64,000 nucleotides of DNA from Diphasiastrum complanatum (Eukaryota > Streptophyta > Lycopodiopsida > Lycopodiales > Lycopodiaceae), in the NCBI GenBank assembly GCA_029204225.1, contig CM055112.1, positions 42,478,890 through 42,542,889 on the forward strand, given 5' to 3'. Positions 32,344 through 43,929 of this stretch are shown piece after piece. The position numbers and the translations under genes were made by a program. The notes below the pieces were generated by a model that saw only the letters and a list, made by a program, of their open reading frames with translations, did no database searches and was not told the DNA's origin. Position 1 is the first letter of the stretch. Each line of letters begins with the position of its first letter.

Positions 32344-33508
32344 CTTCTGGTAGGTCTAAGATGACACAATCGATGATAAACTTGACACCTGCTATTCGAA
32401 CTTTTATATTTGATAAATGACCAGCAGGGTCAGTAACTTGTTGATCAGACATACGAAGTTTATAACGTGGTTGATCGAGGGTATTGAAGCCCCATGACTT
32501 TGCCAATGACAAAGCCATTATATTAATGCCTGATCTGCTATCGAGGATAGCAGATACTGCGGGATAATCTTTATAGGACAAAGGTAGTGTGATGCTATTC
32601 CCCTTAACAACACCTATATTCATCTTATTTATAGGAATCTGAGCAATTTCAGGAATCTCTTCTGGTTTTCGCTGTTCATCAGGGATAGGAGGTAGCTGAA
32701 AACTACGATGGATATAGCGTTGAAGTCCGATGAAAGATTTGATAGCACTATGGAACGACATGGTGAGTTGAGCTTGCAGGAGGTCAGAAAATACTTCAAG
32801 TCCCTGTAGGGATTGCTCCTTTCCGAGGATATGAGCTGATAACGGACTTTCCGTATGTTCTTCTTCTCGCAAAAATTCATCTCGAAATTCGTTGTATTGC
32901 CTTAGTTCCACCTTTGGGTCTGGGTAATCTTTTGGTAATGTGGAGGCCGTGAAATGGCTTCCGTGTGAGTCAGCTGATTGTCCATGGTTTTGCTCGTGTT
33001 CTTGATGTTGGCGTTGTGCTCTAGTAAGAACTCTAACAGGTTCGGTTGTGATATGACGTGTTGGAAGGATCCTGTTAGGTTGTTTAGGACAATCTTTGAA
33101 GCTGTGTTTGCGAACATAGTCAGGACATTCCGGATGGTATTGGTTTTTGACTTTACAGTCGGCCATGAAATGTCCTGTTTTGCCACAGATAAAGCGGCGG
33201 TTGCTCATTGGTCCGGTGGCGATAGCGTAACCATCTTGGATGGCTAGCTGTGTTGGGTTTTTTGGTGGTGTGGAATACTCAGCTTGTTTGCAAGAACATG
33301 AGTTGTCGGTTTGATACTGGTGATGGCTAGATGATGTAATTGATGTATCATGATGATATGATTGATCATAGGAGTTTTCTACCAGGTGTGTGTGGGCAGA
33401 CTCGCGTGGATGTCTATGTTTTTGTGCTCCTAGATCCTGTTGTCGTCGTGGTGGTGGTCCTAAAAGTGCCAGCTGTGGTGGAGGTTCATGTCTAGGTTGT
33501 CTGGGCAA
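32276..33508 (-). pseudogene. gypsy gag C-end and aspartic protease
   Basis: 410 codons are open on the minus strand. A zinc knuckle reads RFICGKTGHFMADC, with Arg where the first Cys should be; a second Cys cluster (HPECPDYVRKHSFKDCPKQP) follows. The protease has an AILDSRSGINIM motif where D-[ST]-G is expected, so the active-site Gly is Arg. It ends with LLLGTPWLQ, the typical flap/end motif. The gag N-terminus is missing because the deletion at 33604 removed it with the primer site. Confidence 0.85.
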
Positions 33509-33604
33509 CTCTTGTATATGTCTAGGTTGTTTCGTGGTGGATAGGACGTGTGTTGTTGCTGTGAAACAAATGGTTGTCGAGGAGGTTGATAATGTCCTTC
33601 TGAC

Positions 33605-34247
33605 TGGCTAGTTTACTTGAATGCTGAATCCTACGCTAATCCACAACAAGAACTGAATCCTAATTCACAACTAAGCAAGAAACAAAGAAACAAGATTCTA
33701 GTTAATCCACAATGTAAGGGAATCAAGCATGCTCATAGAAACCTCACTCAAGAGCATTGCCATGAACAAGGAGCTTAGTGTTCTTCAAGAACTCGTGGAG
33801 GATCCTCTTTATTAGCTCAAGAGAACTTGAAATACAATCAAAGCTCCCTCACAAGAGAGGGGGGCCCTTAAATAAGCAAAAAGGCTGCCCATGTGGAGCC
33901 CAAGTGGCAATTCCACCAAACTAGAAATTACATGTGGAATTTGCCCTTCCACTAGAGGTCACTATCAAAAGGTGGCTCACTCTTACTATTTTAAGGGGGG
34001 TCTACGTTTATTACAATTATTCAAGGAAATGTTACTAGCTTCTACATGGTCATTCCTTCTTTGGGATACACCATGTAGGCTCACATAGTTAAACACTAAC
34101 TTCCTAGCTAGTATTTCCTCGGCTCTCATGCTCGGCTCTCAGCTTCTTCTGCTCTCTTCCTTCTGAGACCTCCTGGGTCATGGGTGAGAGAGAACTTGTG
34201 TCTTCAACTTGGCTCGACATCTGAGGATTCTCTAGAATCTGCTAACA
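33605..34247 (-). repeat. 5' LTR of the Tat-like gypsy, truncated
   Basis: Matches 24352-24995 with about 13 substitutions in 640 bp. It ends CTGCTAACA at 34247. The part equal to 24009-24351 is absent and gag sequence follows directly. CTAG at the junction is shared with the full LTR and could be the microhomology of the deletion. Confidence 0.9.
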
Positions 34248-35690
34248 GATTGTGATTGGTTTGTGAATGTTACATTTGAGATTTACCTAACAAATTTTCT
34301 TATGGCAATATGTGTTCGAACTTGAACAATATAATGCTCGATTAATTATTGTAACAAGATTTAGAAATTGAAAGCTTGAGAAACTTAGTTATGGAAGACA
34401 TCAAACACACTTAGGAAAATTGCTTGAGCACCTCACAATAAAACTTAGAAGAGAGAATGAATTGCTTGAAAAAGAAAAGCTGGTGTGGGTCCTCCTAGTC
34501 TTGTATGAGACAAAAGCACCTCATGTACATGCATGGAAGGTATGGGCGACAACCATATGATTGAGCTACTTAGCCAAGTGGGCCACTTGGACTAACCTTA
34601 TTAAGTGACAAATGGGATCCCTATGTATTTACAAATAACATGCCCCATGAAAAATGTAAAATTTACCATAACATGAGTGCTTAGCCAAAGGGGAAAATAG
34701 ACATTACTCTTCAATAATGCCCTAGAATGAACAAGCAAACTTTTGTGCTTTCTAAAGTTGTGAAACATCATAAACGAAAATTCATTGAACTTGGTTTTTT
34801 GGTTTTTTGTTTTGAGAAAAGGATTTTTTGGTGACCCATCCATCAAGTAAAACCACCATATAATTATGTGGAGAAATAGCAATATTTAAACATTCATTTA
34901 GCAATGCATCTTGGTTTCCATGCGAGGCTTGAATTTGAGACCAAAGAAACTGTGGTTAGCCAATAGAAAGGTCACTTGAAAATCCTTTCAAGTGTAAGTT
35001 AATGACACAACCATTTATTTCAAACCTAGAATTTATTTTATGGCCCACACTGTTATAGTCTTCAATAATAACCTCCTCAAATTCTTCTACAAACCCTTTT
35101 TTTTGGACCAAGACATGCTTACAAAAATTTTTATGTACTTCAAGAGTCATAATCTCGGAGCAGGGCTTTTTTAGTAAAGTTGCAATCTAGTTAGCATTTC
35201 TTTTACTGGTTCATGTTTTCAGGATGTTCTTAGGCCCTTAATTTGCTCGATAAAACAAATGGGCTAAGGGCGGCAAAACTCACCTCGAGGGTGCAAGATA
35301 AGGCCCTTTCCCTTCTATTAATATGTTTTCATTTTGTTTTTCAGACTAAGAATATTATAGGATCCTTGGAATATGAAAGTTTAGTCTGCTTTATAATTTG
35401 GAAGTAAGGTGCTTTATAATTTTGCATGCCATTGCTTTGAAGGAAGTATGCCCACATAGCAAAAAAACTAGAAAAGCACGATACTAAAGAGTAGGCGAAA
35501 AAGCATCCAAACTTGCAAAAGGAGAAAGAACTACATAGGAGCGCACTTGCATTAGAAAAGATTATACATTGGCAAAATTCACCAGAAAAGCAGATCGTAG
35601 CAAAGCATTAATTGCTTGAACTTCCCTGTTGTTGGGATGATATGAGTCTCAATCTAACGCAGCCACCATTTCTTAACACGAGTATCCTTT
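34248..35690. other. intergenic, nothing recognised
   Basis: AT-rich DNA between the gypsy element and prohibitin. Minus-strand ORFs of 93 codons (34601-34882) and 64 codons (34956-35150) show no known motif. The part below 35717 should hold the prohibitin 3' UTR; AATGTATAATCTTTT near 35570 on the minus strand could serve as its polyadenylation region. Confidence 0.4.
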
Positions 35691-35717
35691 GAAAAGCATG
35701 AGGGTTTGCTCCATTTA

Positions 35718-36563
35718 TCAACGACCTCCAAACTGTGGATTCATCCCCAGTAGCATCTTGTTACCAGATGGTACATATGCAACATTTGGGTTCCTTGCAA
35801 GAGCAGCAGCAATATCCTTGGAAGCCTCAATCCGACGCAATTCAACTATGCCAAAGCCGGATTGTGCAGTGGCGTCGGATATAAGTCTGGCCGCTTCGCT
35901 CTCTCCTTCCGCACGGATTATGGCTGCCCTACGTTCTTGCTCCGCCTTAGCTACAACAAATTTGGAGCGCTCTGCCTCTTGCTGGGCCACCTGCTTTGCC
36001 TCAACTGCTCGCGCAAATTCTACACCGTACGACAGATGGGTTATTGCTACGTCGTCGAGATGAAGATGGAAATCCTTGGCTCTCCTAATCAAGCTTTCCC
36101 TGACAAGGCCTGATACGTGGGGTCTCTCTGTAAGGAGCTGATCTGCATTGAATTGAGCCACAACTGCTTTCAAAACCTCGTTTCCGATGGAGGGCAGCAC
36201 CCTTTCATCGTAGTCCAAGCCAAGGCTCTTGAATATGGTGGGCAGATAGTCTACCTCGGGCCTGTACAGCAATCGCAGGGTAAGATTCACCATCTGCAAA
36301 TCCTTTGTGCCGGTGACGGATGAAATGGCTCGAGCTCTGGTACGAATGTCCATGATAAAAGGCTTTTGCAGCCATGGAATAAGCACATGCGTTCCCTCCC
36401 CAGCGGTCTCGTCCAAAACCCCGCGAAGCCTATCGAAGATCACTGCCCTCTCGCCGCCATCAACCGTGAAGAGCGATGCATTAAGCAAACTGGCACCCAC
36501 GCCCAATCCTATTGCTACTTTAGCCAGATTACTCAGAACTGCAGATGCTCTTTGCCCACTCAT
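35718..36563 (-). CDS. PHB: prohibitin, type I (PHB1/PHB3-like), intronless
   Basis: 281 codons, intact. Type I prohibitin alternates with type II in a ring in the mitochondrial inner membrane that stabilises respiratory complexes and acts with m-AAA protease. Visible: an N-terminal hydrophobic segment ([17 protein letters not shown], about 15-32) as membrane anchor; [14 protein letters not shown] at the start of the PHB/SPFH domain; the conserved [32 protein letters not shown] and [16 protein letters not shown]; then a charged coiled coil ([20 protein letters not shown]) and a [12 protein letters not shown] motif. The length fits the plant family (about 277-290). The start gives the expected MSGQ-type N-terminus, with GGAGAC before the ATG. 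No introns and no visible poly(A) trace. Base composition is richer in GC than its neighbours. Activity is likely. Confidence 0.96.
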   Translation of the reverse strand: MSGQRASAVLSNLAKVAIGLGVGASLLNASLFTVDGGERAVIFDRLRGVLDETAGEGTHVLIPWLQKPFIMDIRTRARAISSVTGTKDLQMVNLTLRLLYRPEVDYLPTIFKSLGLDYDERVLPSIGNEVLKAVVAQFNADQLLTERPHVSGLVRESLIRRAKDFHLHLDDVAITHLSYGVEFARAVEAKQVAQQEAERSKFVVAKAEQERRAAIIRAEGESEAARLISDATAQSGFGIVELRRIEASKDIAAALARNPNVAYVPSGNKMLLGMNPQFGGR

Positions 36564-36687
36564 GTCTCCCTTCGACTCTTGCTCTCGCTCATTCTCGCAA
36601 TCTGTCTATCCAATGCAAATTGTTCCACATACTTCCTTTCCTTTCAGAGTGAACCTTAGGAAGACGCCAGCCATATACACGAGAGAG

Positions 36688-36714
36688 TTCTTATAGTTTA
36701 TTATAAGACACCCA
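36688..36714 (-). promoter_or_regulatory. candidate TATA region of prohibitin
   Basis: On the minus strand TTATAATAAACTATAAGAA lies about 125-150 bp before the ATG at 36563 and offers two TATA-like words. A short GA-rich leader (GAGCGAGAGCAAGAG) lies just before the ATG. Confidence 0.4.
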
Positions 36715-36719
36715 GTCGC

Positions 36720-37790
36720 CATAAGTTCTAGATGACTCGAGCGTTTTATTAAGGTTTCATTGGCCTTCACTTTGCAAATCTAGTAATACTATTTGCTGAG
36801 GATAGAACCATCTACCTTACTAAATGTGATTTTGATTAAGTATGGTCCTAACTTTTGAATGGCAAAGTTGTTCAATTGAGTTTGAATATTTGGACAAAAT
36901 TGTGATTTCCATAAACGTAAAATAAAAACTCTACATCATTTAAAGGGAAAAATGCAAAGTTATTCAAAATATCGTAGAAGAATTCATAGATAATGTCTAA
37001 ATAAAAACTTGTGAACATGGAACAATTCAATTATTACAATTGTCCTATTTTAAAACGTATGATAAAAGCTTGAAAAAAACTACCAAATGAAAGCATCAAT
37101 AGCAACACAAGTTCGAACATCATGATATAGAAGTCATTATTTAGTTCCTAGCATCGATTCTTAATCTTCACGAATTGATTAAACAAATTCTACTCGCACT
37201 TGATGGGAAATCAATTGAAATATAAACTACTATTGTTATGACCTATAGAACAACAACTGTTGAATAATGCTCTACTGCCGCACAATTATAGTAGATAACA
37301 TTCTTTCTACTCCTCAAATAAACAAGCTTTTCTTAAGTTGATATGTATTTCTACGCTCAAACGAATTTTTTTTATTCAGCTTTAGAATTTGCTAGTTATT
37401 GTTCTTAACATTCTAAACATAGATTTCGTACACAAGGTCATTTGTTTCGACTAAATTATCCTATCCAAAGATAGATCAGGGCATTGTAAAACAAATTTGA
37501 GTTCTATTAAGAATTTAGGACCATCATTATTGTGATTCATTAGGAAACAAATCATTGATCATAGATTGTGTTTTGTTTATTGATTTTATTTTCGATTTGT
37601 TGTATTGTAAGTCGCAAGACATATCATTCATTTTTTTATTTGAAAAAACATTGAGAGAGCTTTGTAGAATATTTGAAATATTCTCACAATGTTAGCATTT
37701 GTTAAAAAAAGTTAGTTGTTAGAAAGTCATCTATTTGATCATGTAAGATGGCAAAAAGAGAGGTGGCGATTTTTCTCTCAAATTTATAAA
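36720..37790. other. AT-rich intergenic, nothing recognised
   Basis: No ORF, repeat or transposon motif is recognisable between prohibitin and the CACTA remnant. Confidence 0.5.
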
Positions 37791-37904
37791 CTAGGAGATT
37801 TGCCTTTCTCCCAAACGCCAATGCAATATGAAAAATGAAATTTGAAATTGCGAACTGCAAATTGTCATGAAATATTTCAAATAGTCCAAAAACAATATTA
37901 CACT

Positions 37905-40890
37905 AACCTTCCATCCACATCCACGAACAAATTTCCATTCTAATTCGGTCACTTCTTCTCTGTTTTCGGATGCTTTTAGCATCATATCAAAAACCCATTC
38001 ACGAGAACATTGTAAAGGTAAAGGCTCCAAAGGTTCATCGTTCTCCAATGCCCTTCTTCTTCTTCGATTGATATTTCTTCTTCGTTTCAATGTTATGTTT
38101 CTTTCCTTTTTGGCTTCTTCATACCTTGAAATCCACTTTTCCATTTGTCCAATATTATATAATATGAACATGTCAATTTTCTCTTTTAATTGAGGTGAAA
38201 GTCTCTTTTGCACACCATTTCCTTATGGTACTTCACCCTTAACCGTTCATCTTCTTCTTCACACCACATTTTTGGACTTGCAGGATGCAATTGTGAGATT
38301 ATTTCGGTGATATAAAACAAAGATTCTTGTACAAGCCAACTCTCTGCAATGCTACCTTTTGGCCTTGTCTTTTGTCTTACAAAGCCCTTCAAAACTTTTA
38401 TAAAGCGCTCAAGGTAAAAGATCCATCTCGTGTGCACATGTCTTGCAATTGATACTTCTTCGACCAAATGCACCATAAGATGAACTTATATATCGAAAAA
38501 GGAAATTAGAAAATCTCTTTCCAACAAACATACCATTTCGATCATTTGGATTTTCATGGAACCCAATTCACTATTTTTTATTTCTTTTGAGGAGATGCAC
38601 CTGCAAGATTGATAGTACATTAGGTTGTTTAACACATAAAAAAATTGAAATAACACATATTTATACAAGTGCTTAAAAAAATATAAAAACCTAATCATCG
38701 ATGACAAATTGTAAAGCGTATTTCGTACGTCATTGTTGAAGAGACCTCGAATAGAAAGTGAAAGTATGAATTGCAACATCTTATGCCAATCATGCGATTT
38801 CAATCCACTTAATTTACCATCTTTGGTAAATGATTTGCATAAAAAATGTGCATAGCCTGTTGGAGTTCTCATTTGTTTTATGACATGTTTAACATATGAG
38901 AGTTGCTCTTTTGTAAGAATCCACGACACGCTAGGTAGAATCTCATCTCCACCTTCGGTGTATTGAATCCAATAGGGTCTTTTCACATCAGCCGCTTGTA
39001 GATCTTTACGAGCTGCAAAATTGTCTTTTATGCCAATGATGTGGTTCCATAAGGATTCACCGACGTTTCTGAATATGTGCATAGGATTCAATAGATGGTT
39101 TATCAATAAATTTCTCCAATAGGCGGCTAATTTATGAAAAATAGACAACTGTTTCATACCATCAATGGATTCATTCCATGAAGAATTAACGCCGTGATGT
39201 TTAAGCCATTCACAATGCCATTCCGCTATTCCCATGCGTGGGGGTGGTGGTGTAGTTAGAGGATTATCTCCTCGCCCTCCAAATTAAGCCTGCATAGTTC
39301 ATAAGCCAAATTAAACCTGCATAGTTCATAAACCAAATTAAACATAAGCTTAGTTAAATATACTCAAACATTAAACCCTAAAACGGATTAGATTAATTAT
39401 ATAGATACTTGAACATTCGCTTAAACCGGGGTAATCATGCATCGTCCACATTAGAATTTCACGAACAACGAAGTTCCTTTGTTGTAAAGGTCTCGAGATG
39501 TCGTAAGCATGAATACCATTCCAAAGAATGCACAATTCATCGAACAAAGGTGCAAGATACAAATCCATGTTCTTGGCCTTGTACTTTCCTGGAATCAATA
39601 AAGCCAATAACAAGTGTCCCGTTTTAATACTCAACCTCGGAGGTATCTTATAATTAACGAGCACAACTGGCCATGTGGACCAAGTTGATGCTTGAACGCT
39701 AAAAGGATTTACGCCATCCATAGCAAGACCAAATCTCAAATTACAAGATTCGTTTTTAAACTCGAGGCATTGGTCTTCAATATCTTTCCATGCAGGTGAA
39801 TCACTTGGTACTCGTATCACATCATCCGTAGATCAATTTTTTACATTAGTTGTGCCAAAGATTTACATCGAAATAAATGTTGCAATCGTGAGATAATTGG
39901 AAAATGTCGTAACACTTTTCGTGGCACTTTATCCCCTCGTACGTCATCTCGAAAACGTGAAGCGTTACACATTGGACATTGAAGCTTTCCTGAATGCTCA
40001 CTTCTATATAGAACATGGTCTTCTGGACATGCATGTATTGTGTTGTAATCCATTCCAAGCACAGTCATCATCTTTCGTGCTTCTTTCATGCTTTTTTTCG
40101 TGTTTTAGGTCTCACATTTTCTTTCGGAAGTATTCGATGTAACAACCTAAAAAAAGAGCAATGTGAGTTGTTAGAAAGAAAAAAAATTAACTTAATGTAA
40201 ATATGCTATAAAGTACAATAATTGTGTTATGCATTAAGTACTCGAATAAAGATGTCACGCTACGATCACTCCATTTGTATGTTGCTTGAAGGTTTAGAAT
40301 AAGAATTGACGTAGCTAGTCTCGAAATGAATGCTCCAGGATACAGAGGAGTGTCTGCCTCCTTGCGCAATAGAATCTCATCTTTATTCATCTCAAATTGT
40401 TCGTGATCTCCGTTTTCATTAGAAGATGCATGCATATCATCATTCTCATTTGTTTCAAAGTAAGATTCAAACATGTTGTGCATTGCTTCATCATGTTGCA
40501 CCTCATTATCATAATCATTATAATCAAGTTGATTACTCTTTTTTCCAATTGTGCTTGCCTTTTCAATTTGTTTCATTCTTTGTTTTCTCATGTCTATCAA
40601 AACTTGATGTTGATTGTAACTAAACACGGATGGATCAACTCCGTAGAATGGCATTCGATGTATTGGCTACACACATGAAACAAATTTCATAAGTGACATA
40701 TATAGATTGACAAAGATTATAATAAAAAAAACAATCATATAAAGTTAACAAACCTCCAAGTCTTCCAAATTCGATGGTTGACTTTCTTCTTTTTGTCCAA
40801 ACTTCCACAAATGATTTTCAACAATGCATCTTTCACGCATCTTTTGTCCATCACACTTGAGGCATGTGCACCATATTTTATTTTGAAAAT
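37905..40890 (-). pseudogene. CACTA (En/Spm) tnp2-type transposase, decayed
   Basis: Read from high to low coordinates on the minus strand: a Transpos_assoc zinc motif (IWCTCLKCDGQ, then VENHLWKFG) near 40880-40780. An intron follows, then 40654-40187 with GVDPSVFSYNQHQ and YKWSDRSVTSLFEYL; then 40089-39841 with MDYNTIHACPEDHVLYRS, CPMCNASRF and KVLRHFP; then 39820-39400 with tnp2 motifs RFGLAMDGVNPF, WSTWPVVLVNYKIPP, LLIPGKYKAKNMDLYLAPL and WTMHDYPGLSE. After a gap comes DUF4218 (39235-38700: NPMHIFRNVGESLW, GLKSHDWHKMLQF). Then LLERDFLISFFD, HTRWIFYLERFIKVLKGFV, IAESWLVQESLF and a basic helix ending near 37910 at a GT donor. Frameshifts (about 40105, 38480 and 38210) and loss of sequence between 39400 and 39240 show a pseudogene. 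No CACTA termini were found. Confidence 0.85.
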
Positions 40891-40929
40891 AATTTTTCTA
40901 CGAGAAACAAAAATCAAGTACATGTCACT

Positions 40930-41650
40930 TTAGCACAATAGTTTAACTTATAATAACAAAGTCTTTATGAACAGAAAACATGCATGTTTATTACTTACCC
41001 TGTTAACTTGAGTAGTGTCTTTATCGCTAGACCGATATGAATGTAATTCATCTCGTTGTGATGTGTTGGTGTGTGGTTTAGAACAGGGGTTTTGAATCAT
41101 GCATAGCATGCACTTGATTTATGCCTAAATCTAGTAGATTGTGTGTTGAACTGCAATTTACAGGAAAACTAATAAGGACTGAAGGACAGTGTTTATGGAA
41201 AAAGAAAAGAAACAGTCTAATCTACCAAAGCTTCATGAAGCTGTCTACCAATGAATCTATTCTCTTATTCTCTGTGCATGCAATGGTGTTTGGGGTCTGC
41301 TTGGGGATTGAAGCCTGTCTCTGCTGTAATCCATGTTGCATGTAGAAGATAGGAAGAGATGTAGAGTTTGAATGGAAGATTCAAGCCTCTGCTGGGCTGT
41401 AGGAGACTAATGAATTGTGAAGCTGCTGGAGGGCGGCTGAGGGGCTATGAAAACTGTCTCTTCCTGCATTGAACATCTGCTTATTGGTTCTGAACCTGTA
41501 AATGAGTATAAACCTTGCTTTTGGAAGTGTAAATCCAAATGCTTGAGAAACCTGGGATCAGGCGCGCTGTCGCGATGAGCGCTCGTGGTCGGAAACCTGG
41601 TCTGAGTAGCTTGATTGAGGCACTGTGGGCCTGTTGATGAGCGATTGGTC
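40930..41650. other. unassigned stretch before the G tract
   Basis: No coding family is recognised. The plus-strand ORF at 41121-41345 (74 codons, Cys-rich end) shows no known motif. Confidence 0.35.
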
Positions 41651-41651
41651 A

Positions 41652-41693
41652 GGGGAGGGGGGGGGGGCGGGGGGGGGGGGGGGGGAGAGGGGG
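41652..41693 (+). repeat. poly-G tract
   Basis: 42 bases with only four non-G positions (three A, one C). It could form G-quadruplexes. Length in the real genome is uncertain because such runs are hard to sequence. Confidence 0.9.
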
Positions 41694-41699
41694 TCCTCG

Positions 41700-43929
41700 C
41701 ATGGTTTTTATAATTGTGAAGATGAACTGTTCACATGCAAGGGGTCGAGTGGCATGTGAGTGAGAGAACTGGAATTGGTGGCCCATGATGTCGTAGGTGA
41801 TTCTTGGTTGATATTGATTTTTTCCCCTTATTCTGCAAAAGAATTTTTGCAGTTATTTTTTGGACTTCATTTTTTGAAGAGCAGTTGAGTGACCTTTGTG
41901 CGTACGGAAGTTATATTGGAGTTTGAATTGCAAGCTATTAGTAACAACTAATTAACTATGTGCAATTTAGTGACTTTATTATGATTTGTGCGCTGGTATG
42001 GGTCCGGACATGAAACAAATTTTTCAATCCTCTTGTTTCTGGAAGGGACAATTTCCTTTGAGTGAGGGAAATTCCTTGGAGACAGGCAAAAAAGGCTAAA
42101 TTCCTTGTGGAATTTCTGTAGGCTTACATTGCTATTTTGGGGTCTGAAGTAAATATTTGTTTACCAATTGCTTTTTTGGGCAATCGTGAATTAGTGACTA
42201 GGGTCCAAACTTTCACGAAAATTTGACCAAGGTACCGGTCAAAAAGGCCCAAGCTTTAGAATAAATTTCAGTCCAAATGAATGAGGTAAAAAAAGAACAA
42301 TAGAACCGTAAATTCTCTTTTGAATGGATCTTGTTTTCCGCTTGTTCTTTCCAATTTCTAAATCTATCAACTTAAAGGAATTTTGAGTCACTGACAGATT
42401 CGGAAAAGTAGGAAAGAGACGTAAGTTGGAATTTGTACTATGAAGTTGGAATTTAGTAATTTCTGGAAACTTGGCATAGTACCGGTAAATAGATTCTTAA
42501 GTTACCTGAATCATTTATCGAATCTTGAGATTGTGAGCGAATCTCTGAAGATTTTGTGAGTTCCAATGAAATCAATTGATTTTTGGAATGTTGATCGGAA
42601 AGTGGACGGTCATCTTGGAGGAAGAACCTGTGGTATGGGATGCAGACGATTCCAAAGAGATGATTTGAAACTAACTGATCAGTGTGACCATAGTAAAGCT
42701 TGTATGACTTGAGTGATGCCAATTGCTATGGGTCACAAGAGGGTTTTTTTTGTAGGGATTGTTGAGGTATTGGTCATGACCCCTTTATGGATATCTCAAA
42801 TCGCAAAATAGGGAACCCTGAGTGCTATCTTATATATTTGAAAATTTCTTGTTTTTGAATCTAACCCCCCGAATTCATGTAATTCCTTGGAAGGTAAAGT
42901 ATCTACCTGAGTTCCTTGGATGATAGTGCATGAAAGGTTAAATAATTTTCCATAGACTAACAATGGTTCATGGATAACTAATTGGGAACAATTTGTTGAT
43001 CCATGTGCGAATCCTTTTTTGATCTATTCAAGTCGGTTTCCCAAGAGGTAATGGTTTCTATTATCAAAGAAGAATACCTTTGGATAAGTTGTTACGCTAG
43101 TATGTTGGGTCATTAACTGTCTTGGAGTCAGTTGATGCAACATTTGCTATCGACTTGTCCGGTTTAGTGGGATCTTCAATAAGACTTCTCCTAGACTGTA
43201 TCTGGTGTGATATGACTTTTATTAGAAACTTGTGGAGTTCCATGTTAAAAGGGGAAAAAGTAATTGATAGGAAGTTACCTGGAAAAGAACATCTACATTA
43301 TTGATTCTAGATTGAATCCGTAATGTATATAGATGAAGGACTTGATTTTGAATCAGAATTGATAAAATATTATGGATGCTGTTGGAATCTTCTAAGGATT
43401 GTTAAGAAATCCAGTTAGAAGATATATGTAAAAAAATTTTAAGTAATTCTTGTATGAATAGGAAGTCACTAATTATGAACCTGTCAGGTTGGTATTAGGT
43501 GATCCTATTACAAGAAATGATTGTTTAGGTGGTTCCTTGTTGGTTTGATCAACTTGAGTTGTGAGAACTAAGAGTTGATGCAAAGAAAGAATTTTTTGGC
43601 AAATGATATATTGTTTTGGGAATAAATCTCTGATTGAGATTTTGGTTTCTCATATAAGGAAAAAGCACTTTTTTGAGAGATAGTCTTTCTCATGATAACT
43701 GGGTTACAGGGTTCTCAGTTAGGCATCTAATATATACAGATTGGGTATGGTCTGTGGAGATATGCTATGTAATGATTCATAGTGGGATCATGTGTTTTTG
43801 CGCAAATTCTTAATCCTGTGAATTCACTATGAGATCATTGGATTGAATTTATTTGCATGCATAAACTAGTCAGGAAACATAGACATATTGTTGAGAAGTG
43901 TCTTATGACAATTTCTCTCTTGGTGCATA
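41700..43929. other. probably decayed internal part of the chromovirus; not readable
   Basis: From position this should hold gag to RNase H of the gypsy whose integrase follows, but I see no certain RT or protease motif. A 60-codon ORF at 43122-43304 shows none. A 5' LTR was not found. Confidence 0.3.

Larger units (their letters stand above)
24009..34247 (-). mobile_element. Ty3/gypsy element, Tat-like, with accessory ORF and internal deletions
   Basis: LTR-type direct repeats at 24009-24995 and 33605-34247 enclose minus-strand gag-protease, a shortened RT-RNase H, an integrase C-end, two minisatellite arrays and a long broken accessory ORF. The stretch DVFAWNYTEMKGIPP before RT is typical of Tat-lineage (non-chromovirus) pol. 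Shared LTR sequence differs at about 13 of 640 positions, so the insertion is fairly recent although pol is badly deleted. The 5' LTR has lost its inner third together with the primer site and gag start. No clear target duplication was found. Confidence 0.85.

Noticed and set aside
35689-36696. Plus-strand ORFs over prohibitin
   Set aside because: Antisense shadows of the GC-richer prohibitin coding sequence.
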